Origin: Actinomycetaceae bacterium TAE3-ERU4
GTDB taxonomy: Bacteria > Actinomycetota > Actinomycetes > Actinomycetales > Actinomycetaceae
Assembly (NCBI GenBank): GCA_019218365.1
Contig: JAHUUJ010000003.1
Location: forward strand, 62,001 to 126,000
Direction of reading: 5' to 3'
DNA: 64,000 nt
The notes under the pieces are model-generated. The model was not told the origin of the DNA and searched no databases. It saw only the letters and a program-made list of their open reading frames with translations. The position numbers and the translations under genes were made by a program. Of the stretch, positions 39,979-49,059 are shown one piece after another. The first letter of the stretch is position 1. Each line of letters opens with the position of its first letter.

Positions 39979-41331
39979 TTATTTGATAACAAGTTTGCCA
40001 ATACGTTTTCCCGCTACTCCAGCTCCGATTCCTAAAAGTACCGTCAACAGCATTGCAGGTAGCATCGGGCCAGGGGCTGGCAGGTGGGAAAGATAGGTAA
40101 AGGCAGTAGTGATAATCGTGAGTGCGGCAGCTCCACCAAGAGAGTCAGCAAGCTGGAGAGTAGATGAAATATAGCCGTGTTTTTCTTCCGGTGCTGATTC
40201 TAGAGCCAGCACTGATAGTGCGGGATAAGAAATACCAACGCCGAAGGCTGAAATACACCAACCGATTACCGAAAGCGAAGCGGGAAGGGTGGGGAAAGCC
40301 GCTAAAGCTGTAAAAATCCCGCCTCCTGCTGCGAGTATTCCCCCGAAGAAGGGCAGACGCATCCGAATTTTCCCAGCGGGAAGTTTAGACTGCACTAATG
40401 CTCCGGTAGCCCAAGTAATTGAACCGGCAGAAATTACCAGTGCGGCTTGGGAAACGTCCCATTTATGAGCCTGAACCAAGATTAGGGGAATGAAAGTTTC
40501 AGTAGCAACGTATGCCGCGTTGATGAATCCGCGTGAAGCTACCATAGAAGGTAGGCCCTTACGTAAAGAAATAGTTCCTTTAGGCAAAAGCCAATGAATA
40601 GAAAGAACGAGTACAAAGAGGGCTCCAAGCGCTGCAATCTTTCCCCCGGGAATATCTAGGGTAAGACCGAATTGAGCCACAATTAAGGCGATAAAAGCTA
40701 CGGTTGCCCCGAGTACGGTGCGTCTTGCTTTTGCGGCCAGGGGATTATGGTGTCGAGGGATATGCCGCAATAGGGGCATGATGATTGCGGCTGCCATAAG
40801 GATAGCGGGAACCAATATGTGAAATACTGCTCGCCATCCTAGGTAACTGTCTATTTTTCCTGCAATATATGGGCCGATGAGAGCAGGAATTACCCAGGCT
40901 CCGGCAAATGCGCCAAAGAAAAAAGGCCGGCGTAGAGGAGAGACTAGGGCACCTACAAGCACGTACATTGACACCATGAGGAGTCCTCCGCCGAGACCCT
41001 GAAGCATTCGACCAAGGATAAAAATAAACATGCTCGGCGCCAGGCCACAAGTAAGCAGTCCAGCAATAAAAAATAGCAGTCCTAAAAGAAGCGGGCGAAC
41101 AGCTCCTCGAGAATCACACCATGCGCCGGCGATTGCCGTGGCAATTAGCTGTCCGGCCAATGCAGTTCCATTTGCAAGCGGATACATGCTTTGTCCATTT
41201 AGATTCTCAGCTATTGCAGGAAGAAGGGTTGTCACCCCTAAAGTCGCAAACCCCGCGAAACAAATGGATATAGAAGCACCCGCTAGGAGGAACCATTCCA
41301 AGCGGGGAGAATAATGTATCTCGTTTGGCAT
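39979..41331 (-). CDS. Major facilitator superfamily transporter
   Basis: A membrane transporter of about 450 residues with 12-14 predicted helices. The MFS motif between helices 2 and 3 (AGAWCDSRGAVRPLL) and GRMLQGLGGGLLMVSMYVLVG resemble the drug:proton antiporter branch (DHA2/EmrB-like). The start chosen is ATG 41331; an in-frame ATG at 41373 would add 14 residues. No linked regulator suggests a substrate. Confidence 0.85.
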   Translation of the reverse strand: MPNEIHYSPRLEWFLLAGASISICFAGFATLGVTTLLPAIAENLNGQSMYPLANGTALAGQLIATAIAGAWCDSRGAVRPLLLGLLFFIAGLLTCGLAPSMFIFILGRMLQGLGGGLLMVSMYVLVGALVSPLRRPFFFGAFAGAWVIPALIGPYIAGKIDSYLGWRAVFHILVPAILMAAAIIMPLLRHIPRHHNPLAAKARRTVLGATVAFIALIVAQFGLTLDIPGGKIAALGALFVLVLSIHWLLPKGTISLRKGLPSMVASRGFINAAYVATETFIPLILVQAHKWDVSQAALVISAGSITWATGALVQSKLPAGKIRMRLPFFGGILAAGGGIFTALAAFPTLPASLSVIGWCISAFGVGISYPALSVLALESAPEEKHGYISSTLQLADSLGGAAALTIITTAFTYLSHLPAPGPMLPAMLLTVLLGIGAGVAGKRIGKLVIK

Positions 41332-41412
41332 CACTCCATTGTTACGGCACAGAGCCTTAATGTCCAGCGCCATTATCGGAGATGTCGGTGGTGGTACCAG
41401 CCACAGTTCCTT

Positions 41413-41453
41413 AAGTTTTTTACTATTGATTCACAAGAAAATAGTAAAAACTT
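41413..41453. promoter_or_regulatory. Inverted repeat in the MFS/aspS divergent region
   Basis: AAGTTTTTTACTATT and AATAGTAAAAACTT form 14 pairs with one bulged T around a 12-nt spacer. It lies between divergent genes and touches the TAGAAT at 41455-41460, a likely aspS -10. It could be an operator. Confidence 0.45.
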
Positions 41454-41513
41454 GTAGAATTGGCGGTGCACCCGCTCGTCTCGCGGGCTGTTACCTAGAA
41501 AGGAAATATCTAA

Positions 41514-43292
41514 GTGCTTAGAACACATCTAGCTGGTGAGCTTTCACCTGATTTAGTTGGAAAAACAATTACTTTGACCGGTTGGGTAGACCGCCGTCGC
41601 GATCACGGTGGGGTTGCTTTTATCGATTTGCGTGATGCCTCTGGTATCGCTCAGGTGGTCATCCGTGATGAAGAAGTAGCACACGATTTACGTGCGGAAT
41701 ATGTTTTACGCGTTACTGGAGAATTAGCTCTTCGGCCTGAAGGAAACGAGAATACCAACCTCGCTACAGGTTCTGTCGAATTGATTGCTTCGGATGTTGA
41801 GGTCCTAAATCAGGCAGCCCCGCTTCCTTTCCAAGTTTCAGATAATGCGGAAGATTCAGGCAAAGTTGGTGAAGAAGCACGTCTGCGTTACCGCTACCTA
41901 GATTTGCGTCGTTCCTCGATGCAGAAGGCACTTCGTCTCCGTGCTTCTATCGCGCGTGCTGCACGCAGCGTATTAGATAAAGAAGGATTCGTAGAGGTTG
42001 AAACCCCGACTCTTACGCGTTCTACTCCCGAAGGTGCCCGTGACTTCGTAGTTCCAGCTCGCCTAAATCCTGGTTCTTGGTACGCTCTTCCACAGTCCCC
42101 GCAGCTATTTAAACAGCTCTTGATGGTTGGGGGTATGGAACGCTATTACCAAATTGCTCGTTGCTATCGCGATGAGGACTTCCGTGCTGACCGTCAGCCC
42201 GAATTTACTCAGCTAGATGTCGAAATGTCTTTTGTAGACCAAGAAGACGTTATTAAAATCGGTGAAGAAGTTATTAGCGCAATCTGGAATGAGATTGGCT
42301 ATAAGGTTCCTTTGCCTATCCCACGAATGACCTATCGCGATGCGATGGAACAATACGGTTCGGATAAACCTGACTTAAGGTTTGGACAGAAACTAGTTGA
42401 TTTAACTGAGTTTTTTGCAAACACTCCTTTCCGAGTCTTCCAGGCTCCCTACGTTGGTGCAGTGGTAATGCCCGGTGGAGCTAGCCAACCGCGTCGTGCT
42501 TTTGATAAGTGGCAGGAATGGGCAAAGGCTCGCGGAGCCCGCGGTCTTGCTTATGTGACTATTGCCGAGGATGGTACCTTAGGCGGACCTGTTGCGAAGA
42601 ATATTTCTGATGAAGAAAAGTCTCGTCTCGCCGAGGTCACTGGAGCAAAGTCTGGAGATTGCATCTTCTTTGCTGCTGGCAAGCCGACTGCTTCACGCGA
42701 CCTGTTGGGTGCTGCACGTTTAGAAATCGGTAAGCGTTGTAAACTAATCGATGAGGATGCTTGGGCTTTTACCTGGGTTGTCGATGCCCCCTTATTCAAG
42801 CCTTCCAATGAGGCTGAGGAAGAAGGTGATGTGGCTCTTGGTAGTTCTGCATGGACCGCAGTTCACCACGCGTTTACCTCACCAACTCCCGAGTGGATTG
42901 ACCGTTTTGAAGAAGACCCGGGTAATGCTCTTGCCTACGCGTATGACATCGTCTGTAATGGTAACGAGCTTGGTGGTGGTTCTATTCGTATTCACCGTCG
43001 TGATGTACAAGAACGCGTCTTTAACGTAATGGGAATCGGTCCGGAAGAAGCTCAGGAAAAGTTTGGCTTCCTTCTTGATGCATTTAAGTTTGGGGCGCCC
43101 CCTCACGGTGGTTTTGCGTTGGGTTGGGACCGCATTGTTTGGCTACTTACGAAATCTGCTTCGATTCGTGATGTCATTGCATTCCCGAAGATTGGTGCAG
43201 GTTGGGATCCCCTAACCGATGCACCTGCTCCTATCACCGCGCAGCAGCGTAAGGAAGCGGGAGTAGATTTCGTCCCTGAGGATGAAGAATAA
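41514..43292 (+). CDS. aspS: Aspartyl-tRNA synthetase
   Basis: A class II synthetase of 592 residues. The N-terminal anticodon-binding OB fold reads [21 protein letters not shown]. The catalytic core has motif 2 around [19 protein letters not shown] and motif 3 [10 protein letters not shown], with the bacterial GAD insertion between. The start is GTG after AAAGGA. It may be a non-discriminating enzyme acting on tRNA-Asn as well, which the sequence alone does not settle. Confidence 0.97.
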   Translation: MLRTHLAGELSPDLVGKTITLTGWVDRRRDHGGVAFIDLRDASGIAQVVIRDEEVAHDLRAEYVLRVTGELALRPEGNENTNLATGSVELIASDVEVLNQAAPLPFQVSDNAEDSGKVGEEARLRYRYLDLRRSSMQKALRLRASIARAARSVLDKEGFVEVETPTLTRSTPEGARDFVVPARLNPGSWYALPQSPQLFKQLLMVGGMERYYQIARCYRDEDFRADRQPEFTQLDVEMSFVDQEDVIKIGEEVISAIWNEIGYKVPLPIPRMTYRDAMEQYGSDKPDLRFGQKLVDLTEFFANTPFRVFQAPYVGAVVMPGGASQPRRAFDKWQEWAKARGARGLAYVTIAEDGTLGGPVAKNISDEEKSRLAEVTGAKSGDCIFFAAGKPTASRDLLGAARLEIGKRCKLIDEDAWAFTWVVDAPLFKPSNEAEEEGDVALGSSAWTAVHHAFTSPTPEWIDRFEEDPGNALAYAYDIVCNGNELGGGSIRIHRRDVQERVFNVMGIGPEEAQEKFGFLLDAFKFGAPPHGGFALGWDRIVWLLTKSASIRDVIAFPKIGAGWDPLTDAPAPITAQQRKEAGVDFVPEDEE

Positions 43293-43300
43293 TTATTTAA

Positions 43301-43337
43301 TTAAAAGTGGGGCTGGATTTTCCAGCCCCACTTTTAA
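43301..43337 (+). terminator. Intrinsic terminator of aspS
   Basis: A 16-bp stem with core AGTGGGGCTGG and a 5-nt loop ends in CTTTTAATATTT. Confidence 0.92.
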
Positions 43338-43408
43338 TATTTGCTATAAAAACTTGATTTTGTATATATCCCAGTGTTTTTATCCCTGGAAGGGTGCACA
43401 ATAGAAAC

Positions 43409-44029
43409 ATGAGTAAGTTTGTAGAAGTTCACCCAATTAACCCACAGCCACGCACTATCTCACGTGCAGTTTCTATATTGCGTGACGGGGGAGTGATCGC
43501 CTATCCCACTGATTCTGGGTTTGCGCTAGGATGCGCCATGGGAAATCTGGAAGGTCAAGAGCGTATAGCGAAAATTAGGGGAGTTGGAATAAAGCACAAC
43601 TTCACTCTTATCTGCGCTAATTTTGCCCAAGCTGGCCCGTTAGTCTTGCTAGATAATGCAGGTTTTCGACTGGTAAAACGGCTTACTCCAGGACCCTATA
43701 CTTTTATTATTGAGGGAACTAAGGAAGTTCCTAAATCGAGTTTAAATTCAAAGAAGAAAACTATTGGAATTAGGATTTCTCCATATCCGGTGGTACAGTC
43801 CCTGGTTACTGAATTAGGTTCACCTCTTGTTTCGTCTTCACTTATTGCACCGGAAGGCAACGAAGTTTACACGGACGGCTGGAGCGTATTTGAGGACTTT
43901 GAGCACCAGTTAGATTTAGTAATTGATGCTCCTATCGAATCTGCTCAGCCAACAAGCGTTATAGACTTGACAGCAGCTCCGCCTGAGGTAATCCGGGTGG
44001 GGAGTGGAGATGTTTCTTTCCTCGATTAG
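43409..44029 (+). CDS. YciO-type Sua5/YrdC/YwlC family protein
   Basis: A 207-residue protein of the threonylcarbamoyl-AMP synthase superfamily. It resembles E. coli YciO closely in HPINPQPR, YPTDSGFALGC, KHNFTLIC, TPGPYTFIIEGTKEVP and KKTIGIRI. The KxR/SxN motif of true TsaC enzymes is altered, as in YciO, whose function in t6A synthesis is doubtful. ATG 43409 is chosen; CACAAT ends 7 nt upstream and no binding site is visible. A longer frame from GTG 43394 is possible. Confidence 0.88.
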   Translation: MSKFVEVHPINPQPRTISRAVSILRDGGVIAYPTDSGFALGCAMGNLEGQERIAKIRGVGIKHNFTLICANFAQAGPLVLLDNAGFRLVKRLTPGPYTFIIEGTKEVPKSSLNSKKKTIGIRISPYPVVQSLVTELGSPLVSSSLIAPEGNEVYTDGWSVFEDFEHQLDLVIDAPIESAQPTSVIDLTAAPPEVIRVGSGDVSFLD

Positions 44030-44072
44030 GGAAAGATAACTATAAATCACCTGGAGATGAACGGAAAAGAAT

Positions 44073-46346
44073 CTATTCTTTCTCGGTTTTGTGCTCTGCC
44101 AAGGTATTATCTGACCTTTTTAGCTTCTGTGTTAGTGTATGGTAAATCTTTTGGTGGAGTGAAAGTATCTTGGGGTGCTTTGCAGCTAATTTAGAGCTTT
44201 CCATTTCCTGTAAATGAAGTATTTGCGGATATACCAACACAGAGTTCATGATTCCCAGCAGGATTGAAGATAGCACGATTAATCCAACTGTAATCATTTG
44301 GATAAAACCTGTTAAACAAGCTGCAGCGGCGGTGATTCCGGTGATAAGCCAGGTGGTTCTAGTAAGCGTTGGACGCTTGTTATAGAGTGGTTCTAGAAGA
44401 GTTACGGCCGTAATTAAAACGGCAAGGAAACCACCAATGAAGATACCTCCTGTATCTACTCTTGTTTCAATACTGCTACCGGGAAGAACCTTTAAAATAC
44501 CGAGTTTGAATAGACCGGAAGTAATTCCAATTGCTCCGGCAACGGTAAAGAATCCCACAAGCAATTCAATTCCTGACCACAACAGGTTACCGGAGAGCAA
44601 GAAAAGGGCTAAGAAAGCCACCAAAACAGAAATTAACAGAGCAAATGGCGCAGTCTTTACAGCGGCACCGGTAGTTTCAATATTTCGGGCAGTCTCTGAA
44701 TAAACAAAGTGTTTAAATCCTGCTGCGGATTGTTGAACGGCCTTCAACGCCGCCTGTTTTTCTGCGAAGCGTGGGTTTTTATTTTTAAAGTCCAAAGAGA
44801 TTACCGCATATTTTTCCCCAAGAGGGGCCGCTTCACTTATGGGAGTAACTAATTTAGTCGTGTTTGCTACCTTGATGGCCCAGTCTCCAAGATTTGTAGG
44901 AGAGGTTTCAGCAATTACAGTGAAATCTGGATCGACCAATGAAGGGAATCCTTCATGAGCCATCTGCCGAAAATAAATTGTTTCTTTTGAGTTAGATAAT
45001 TCTGCAGAACTGGCGGCATGGGGAGAAAGTGCCAGTAAAGGAAGAGTGCTTAGAAGGAGAATCAAACCAGCAATTGCGGGAGCAGCTTTATTATTTGTAA
45101 AAGGTGTTTCCAAATACGGTAGGGAAAGCCTGCGATGCAGTTTACTCTGCAGGCTGATAAGGGGAGAATGTTGTGAAATCCACTGTTTCGATTCTTTGCC
45201 GAAATTACTTGCGGTAAAAGTTTCCGCAATTAATAGGAGACAGGGAACAAAAATAAGTTCAATCCCCCATACAGCAAGCAAAGTGGGCAAACAAATCAAT
45301 GCAAGAATCATTGAATGTGAAAGCCCTGAAGCAAACATCAAAGCAACAGCCAAAACGGTTACAACGAAAGCTGTCACAATTAGATTTCTCATCTGTGAAA
45401 CACGCTGCGCTAAATACTCTATACGGGCACGTTTGCGGGCCCTTGGCCCCGCGGCGTTTAGTTCGTTACCTTCTTCTGTATAGGTCAGGGAATGAGCGTC
45501 AATAGCATTAAATACGGCAGAGGAAACAGCTGAGAAAATAGCGGCCGTAAGAGTAAGAACCGGCAAAAGCGAAGAGGGCACCGTAACCACAAAAGTTGCT
45601 AGCCAGAGAATAAATAGCGCGCTAATTTGACTTACCAAAATAGAAGATGCGGCGGCAAATGCCGAAGCACTTTTCGCGGTCGAAATATAGAAAGCTAAGA
45701 GGGAAGAAAGCAAAGTCACCAGCATAATAATAATGCTGATGCGTGTGGAGTTTTGTCGGGATTGCTCTGCTGCGTACAACGGAGAATTAAGATAGACATG
45801 AGCCTGTGGGTATTCTTGTAAAATACCTGTTTTTAAATCTTTAAAAGCTTTCAGAAGCCGTTCTGAAGAATCAAAATTATTATCGGCCTGTTTGGGTAAT
45901 GCCATAATTATAAAGGAAGTGCCATTTTTGGCTATCAGAGGGTTGGCCTGTCCGGCAGGAGCCCCCTCGGCAAGAGAAAACGGATCAAGTAAGCTTTCCC
46001 GAGTTTTTAACTTACCTGTTTCTTCCAGTTTTTTTCTTAAAGGTTTGAAAGCGTTAGCTGCTTTAGTAAATTCAGCTTCTGTTCCAAGTGGTATTCCCTC
46101 AACCAGCGCTGAGGTCGGGCTAGCGTTTCCCTGTACTTTTTGGAATACATCGCGAGCTACGGAGATATTAGAACCTAGAGCAGAATCGGATACAGGAACA
46201 GTTCTACTGCTCACGTTTCCCATTCCAAGACCGGTAGTAATAACTACTGTCATCGCGATAAATACAGCAAGGAAAATTGCCACTACTACCTCGTAGTGGG
46301 AATAAATTCGGCTTGAAACTTTTCTAATCACATCTATATTCTGCAT
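44073..46346 (-). CDS. Divergent MMPL/RND family membrane protein
   Basis: A 757-residue membrane protein with two repeats of one helix, a large extracytoplasmic loop and about five more helices, the MMPL layout. The first helix is at about 20-40 and the second half begins near residue 420 (AAPAIAGLILLLSTLPLLALSP). In MmpL proteins helices 4 and 10 carry Asp-Tyr pairs that relay protons. Here the matching places read FNAIDAHSL and TRVDTGGIF, so the Asp remains but the Tyr is lost. It may export a lipid or envelope component. No regulator or lipid synthesis gene is adjacent. Confidence 0.75.
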   Translation of the reverse strand: MQNIDVIRKVSSRIYSHYEVVVAIFLAVFIAMTVVITTGLGMGNVSSRTVPVSDSALGSNISVARDVFQKVQGNASPTSALVEGIPLGTEAEFTKAANAFKPLRKKLEETGKLKTRESLLDPFSLAEGAPAGQANPLIAKNGTSFIIMALPKQADNNFDSSERLLKAFKDLKTGILQEYPQAHVYLNSPLYAAEQSRQNSTRISIIIMLVTLLSSLLAFYISTAKSASAFAAASSILVSQISALFILWLATFVVTVPSSLLPVLTLTAAIFSAVSSAVFNAIDAHSLTYTEEGNELNAAGPRARKRARIEYLAQRVSQMRNLIVTAFVVTVLAVALMFASGLSHSMILALICLPTLLAVWGIELIFVPCLLLIAETFTASNFGKESKQWISQHSPLISLQSKLHRRLSLPYLETPFTNNKAAPAIAGLILLLSTLPLLALSPHAASSAELSNSKETIYFRQMAHEGFPSLVDPDFTVIAETSPTNLGDWAIKVANTTKLVTPISEAAPLGEKYAVISLDFKNKNPRFAEKQAALKAVQQSAAGFKHFVYSETARNIETTGAAVKTAPFALLISVLVAFLALFLLSGNLLWSGIELLVGFFTVAGAIGITSGLFKLGILKVLPGSSIETRVDTGGIFIGGFLAVLITAVTLLEPLYNKRPTLTRTTWLITGITAAAACLTGFIQMITVGLIVLSSILLGIMNSVLVYPQILHLQEMESSKLAAKHPKILSLHQKIYHTLTQKLKRSDNTLAEHKTEKE

Positions 46347-46366
46347 TACTTACGGCATTTCTTCAC

Positions 46367-46406
46367 CTAGTTAGCCAGAAAAATATTCACTTTTCTGGCT
46401 AACTAG
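46367..46406. promoter_or_regulatory. 16-bp inverted repeat between MMPL gene and rarA
   Basis: CTAGTTAGCCAGAAAA and TTTTCTGGCTAACTAG pair perfectly around an 8-nt loop. Read rightwards it is followed by AGTGTTTTTT. It looks like a terminator yet lies between divergent genes, 20 nt from one start and 32 nt from the other. Confidence 0.6.
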
Positions 46407-46426
46407 AGTGTTTTTTGATTACAGGG

Positions 46427-46432
46427 TAGGGT
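46427..46432 (+). promoter_or_regulatory. -10 hexamer TAGGGT upstream of rarA
   Basis: It ends 7 nt before the GTG at 46439. The same purine-rich bases could also act as a ribosome binding site. Confidence 0.4.
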
Positions 46433-46438
46433 TTGGGG

Positions 46439-47773
46439 GTGGATCTTTTTACAGCGAATTTAGACTCGGAAGACCTACTGCAGTCTCCGTTAGCGGTGCG
46501 GATGCGCCCTCGTTCTTTGGACGAAGTGCTTGGACAAAAGCATCTGCTTAGACCGGGAGCTCCTTTACGTAATCTGTTAGAAGCAGCAAAGAAGGGGCAA
46601 CGTCCAGCCACTTCCCTTATTCTTTGGGGCCCAGCCGGTACTGGAAAGACCACTTTCGCCTACCTGTTAGCTGCGGCAACAGAATGGAATTTTACTGAAA
46701 TATCCGCTGTTACAGACGGTCTAGCACGAGTTCGTCAAGTAATTGAAGAAGCAAAACGAGAGCTTTCTATGGGTGGGAAGCCAACTATTTTATTTGTTGA
46801 TGAGGTGCATAGGTTTTCTAAATCTCAGCAAGATGCTTTGCTTCCCGCTGTTGAAAATCGCTGGGTTACGCTGGTCGCGGCAACTACAGAAAACCCTATT
46901 TTCTCAGTTATCAACCCACTTCTTTCTCGTTCAATCATGCTGACTTTAGATAGCCTGGACGAATCTGATTTGGTTTCATTAGTGCAGCGTGCTATTTCTA
47001 GCGAGCGTGGACTTGGTGGAAAAGTTACTCTTTCAGATGAGGTGGCTAAACAGATAGCACTCCTCTCAGCGGGCGATGCGCGTAAGGCGTTAACTATTTT
47101 GGAAGCAGCGGCAAACTCTTTAATTAATCATGCTGACGGTATCGCGGAAAGCTCTAAAGAGATAACTTCTGAGATGATTGAATTAGTAGTTAACCAGGCA
47201 AGTGTTGACTATGGCATTAATCAGCATTACGACATTGCTTCGGCTTTTATAAAGTCAATGCGTGGTTCCGATCCAGATGCAACAGTTTTTTATTTAGCGA
47301 AGATGCTTGTTGCCGGGGAGGACCCACGTTTCATTGCCCGCAGAATAGTAATTGCCGCGTCAGAAGATGTCGGAACAGCTGACCCAAGTGTTTTGCCCGT
47401 TGCTGTTGCTGCTTTTGAAGCTGTCTCTAAAGTTGGAATGCCCGAGGCCCGGATAATCCTGGCCGAGGCTGCAATTACGGTTGCGACAGCTCCTAAATCT
47501 AACGCTGCTTATAAAGCGATAAATGCCGCAATCGAAGATGTTAAATCAGGACTGGGAAATGATATTCCACCTTACCTGCGAGATGCTCATAATCCTCGGT
47601 CTTCAAGCGCAGACTACATCTATCCACACGACTGTCCTGGAGGACTATCTCCTCAGACTTATCTTCCAGAATCTTTATTAGGGAGACGCTATTACGAGCC
47701 TAGCAACAGGGGATTTGAGGTTCGTATCACAGAACGCCTTGAAAGAGTGCACGAAAGACGCAAATTCCAATAG
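46439..47773 (+). CDS. rarA: Replication-associated recombination protein A (AAA+ ATPase)
   Basis: A DNA-dependent AAA+ ATPase of the clamp-loader clade that acts at stalled forks. It has 444 residues. It starts VDLFTANL, then RPRSLDEVLGQKHLL, Walker A GPAGTGKTT, Walker B LFVDEVHRFSKSQQDALL, sensor 1 ATTENP and the C-terminal tetramer domain (SMRGSDPDATVFYLAKM). GTG 46439 gives the family-like beginning; TTG 46433 is an alternative. Confidence 0.95.
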   Translation: MDLFTANLDSEDLLQSPLAVRMRPRSLDEVLGQKHLLRPGAPLRNLLEAAKKGQRPATSLILWGPAGTGKTTFAYLLAAATEWNFTEISAVTDGLARVRQVIEEAKRELSMGGKPTILFVDEVHRFSKSQQDALLPAVENRWVTLVAATTENPIFSVINPLLSRSIMLTLDSLDESDLVSLVQRAISSERGLGGKVTLSDEVAKQIALLSAGDARKALTILEAAANSLINHADGIAESSKEITSEMIELVVNQASVDYGINQHYDIASAFIKSMRGSDPDATVFYLAKMLVAGEDPRFIARRIVIAASEDVGTADPSVLPVAVAAFEAVSKVGMPEARIILAEAAITVATAPKSNAAYKAINAAIEDVKSGLGNDIPPYLRDAHNPRSSSADYIYPHDCPGGLSPQTYLPESLLGRRYYEPSNRGFEVRITERLERVHERRKFQ

Positions 47774-47827
47774 AATGTCTAAGTTGCTTTATTAGCACGC
47801 CTGGGGTCTTGGCCTTGCGTCGACCCC

Positions 47828-47843
47828 ATCACCTTTTGGTGAT
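47828..47843 (+). promoter_or_regulatory. Hairpin in the rpsD leader
   Basis: ATCACC-tttt-GGTGAT is a 6-bp stem 34 nt before the rpsD ATG. It could take part in S4 autoregulation, which is not shown. Confidence 0.4.
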
Positions 47844-47877
47844 TGAACGAAAAATCGTACAGGAAGGTTTTATTACT

Positions 47878-48501
47878 ATGGCAATTAGCCGTACACGTCG
47901 TCAGGTTCGTCTTTCCCGCGCTTTGGGAATCCCGTTGACCCCCAAGGCCGTTCGTTACTTCGAAAAGCGCCCCTACGGTCCCGGTGAACACGGTCGCGCC
48001 CGTAAGCGTTCTGAGTCTGACTACGCTATTCGTCTGAAGGAAAAGCAGCGTTTGCGCGCTCAGTACAACATTCGCGAAGCTCAGTTGGTTCGTGTATTCG
48101 AAGAAGCTCGTCGCGCTGAAGGCCTAACTGGTGAAAACCTGGTTGAGCTTTTGGAAATGCGTTTGGATGCTCTTGTGCTTCGCGCTGGTTTTGCACGTAC
48201 TTCCGCTCAGGCTCGTCAGATTGTTGTTCACCGCCACATTTTGGTTGATGGCAAGCTCGTAGACCGCCCCTCTTACCGTGTTAAGCCCGGTCAGGTCATC
48301 ATGGTAAAGCCGAAGTCACAGACTATGGTTCCTTTCCAGGTAGCAGCTGCAGGTGAGCACCGCGATGTTCTACCAGCAGTTCCCGCTTACTTGGAAGTTG
48401 ACTTGGAAAAGCTGAGTGCCAGCCTTTTGCGTCGTCCGAAGCGTGACGAGGTTCCCGTCACCTGTGACGTACAGATGGTTGTTGAATACTACTCACGCTG
48501 A
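47878..48501 (+). CDS. rpsD: 30S ribosomal protein S4
   Basis: A primary 16S-binding protein of the small subunit. It has 207 residues. The N-terminal domain is the zinc-free form, without the CxxC cysteines (RRQVRLSRALGIPL). The S4 RNA-binding domain reads RLDALVLRAGFARTSAQARQIVVHRHILVDG. ATG 47878 follows AGGAAGG; the longer frame to the left is not used. It lies away from the rpoA operon, as in many actinobacteria. Confidence 0.97.
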   Translation: MAISRTRRQVRLSRALGIPLTPKAVRYFEKRPYGPGEHGRARKRSESDYAIRLKEKQRLRAQYNIREAQLVRVFEEARRAEGLTGENLVELLEMRLDALVLRAGFARTSAQARQIVVHRHILVDGKLVDRPSYRVKPGQVIMVKPKSQTMVPFQVAAAGEHRDVLPAVPAYLEVDLEKLSASLLRRPKRDEVPVTCDVQMVVEYYSR

Positions 48502-48530
48502 TTCTTATATTTCTTATCATGCGGCCCTGC

Positions 48531-48559
48531 AGTACTTCTGCAGGGCCGCTTGGTATAGT
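48531..48559 (+). terminator. Terminator hairpin after rpsD
   Basis: GCGGCCCTGCAG pairs with CTGCAGGGCCGC in a 12-bp stem with a 5-nt loop. The U run after it is poor (TTGGTA). Confidence 0.75.
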
Positions 48560-48560
48560 A

Positions 48561-48569
48561 ATTTCTTGT
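48561..48569 (+). promoter_or_regulatory. Extended -10 promoter upstream of the DUF948 gene
   Basis: TGG followed by TATAGT forms an extended -10, placing a start near 48576, about 19 nt before the ATG. This would drive the DUF948-alaS-ruvX-mltG-aro operon. Confidence 0.45.
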
Positions 48570-48594
48570 TTTTCTTACTATATTGGGAGCCGAA

Positions 48595-49026
48595 ATGACC
48601 TGGTCGGATTTTGCATCAATGATTGCTGCTGTCTCTTTTGCCATTCTTGTAGTAGCAGCGTGTTACCCGCTTTATCAATTGGGACGTACCTTTAAAAAGA
48701 CAGCTGATTCTGTTAATTCAATTGGAACAGAGGTAGCCAAAACAGTAACTTCCGCTAATGAGACTGTAAAAAGCGCTAACGCTCATCTGGCTCGTTTAGA
48801 TACGGTTACTGATTCAGCAGTTAACGTGGCGCAGGATGTTTCCGCTTTGACTACCCTTGTAAGCGCTACAGTTGGTTCACCCCTGATTAAATTAAATGCT
48901 TTCTCGCAGTCTACCCGCGCTTTTTTCGCGGGAAAGGTAAAGAGAAAAGAGTTTTCTACTGACTATAACGGTCGTATTAGTCACCTCCGTTCCACACTAA
49001 TCGACTTAGAGAAGACTAAGGGTTAA
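48595..49026 (+). CDS. DUF948 family membrane-anchored protein
   Basis: A 143-residue protein with one N-terminal transmembrane helix (about residues 5-25) and a long helical, heptad-rich region (TADSVNSIGTEVAKTVTSAN...). This matches DUF948 proteins found between rpsD and alaS in many actinobacteria. Function unknown. ATG 48595 is preceded by GGGAG. It ends 33 nt before alaS. Confidence 0.85.
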   Translation: MTWSDFASMIAAVSFAILVVAACYPLYQLGRTFKKTADSVNSIGTEVAKTVTSANETVKSANAHLARLDTVTDSAVNVAQDVSALTTLVSATVGSPLIKLNAFSQSTRAFFAGKVKRKEFSTDYNGRISHLRSTLIDLEKTKG

Positions 49027-49059
49027 ACTTCAATGGTTAGGTATTAGATAAGGATATTT

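Noticed and set aside
45046-46296. Plus-strand open frames of 134-145 codons inside the MMPL gene
   Set aside because: They overlap a continuous 757-residue membrane protein and lack family features or ribosome binding sites.
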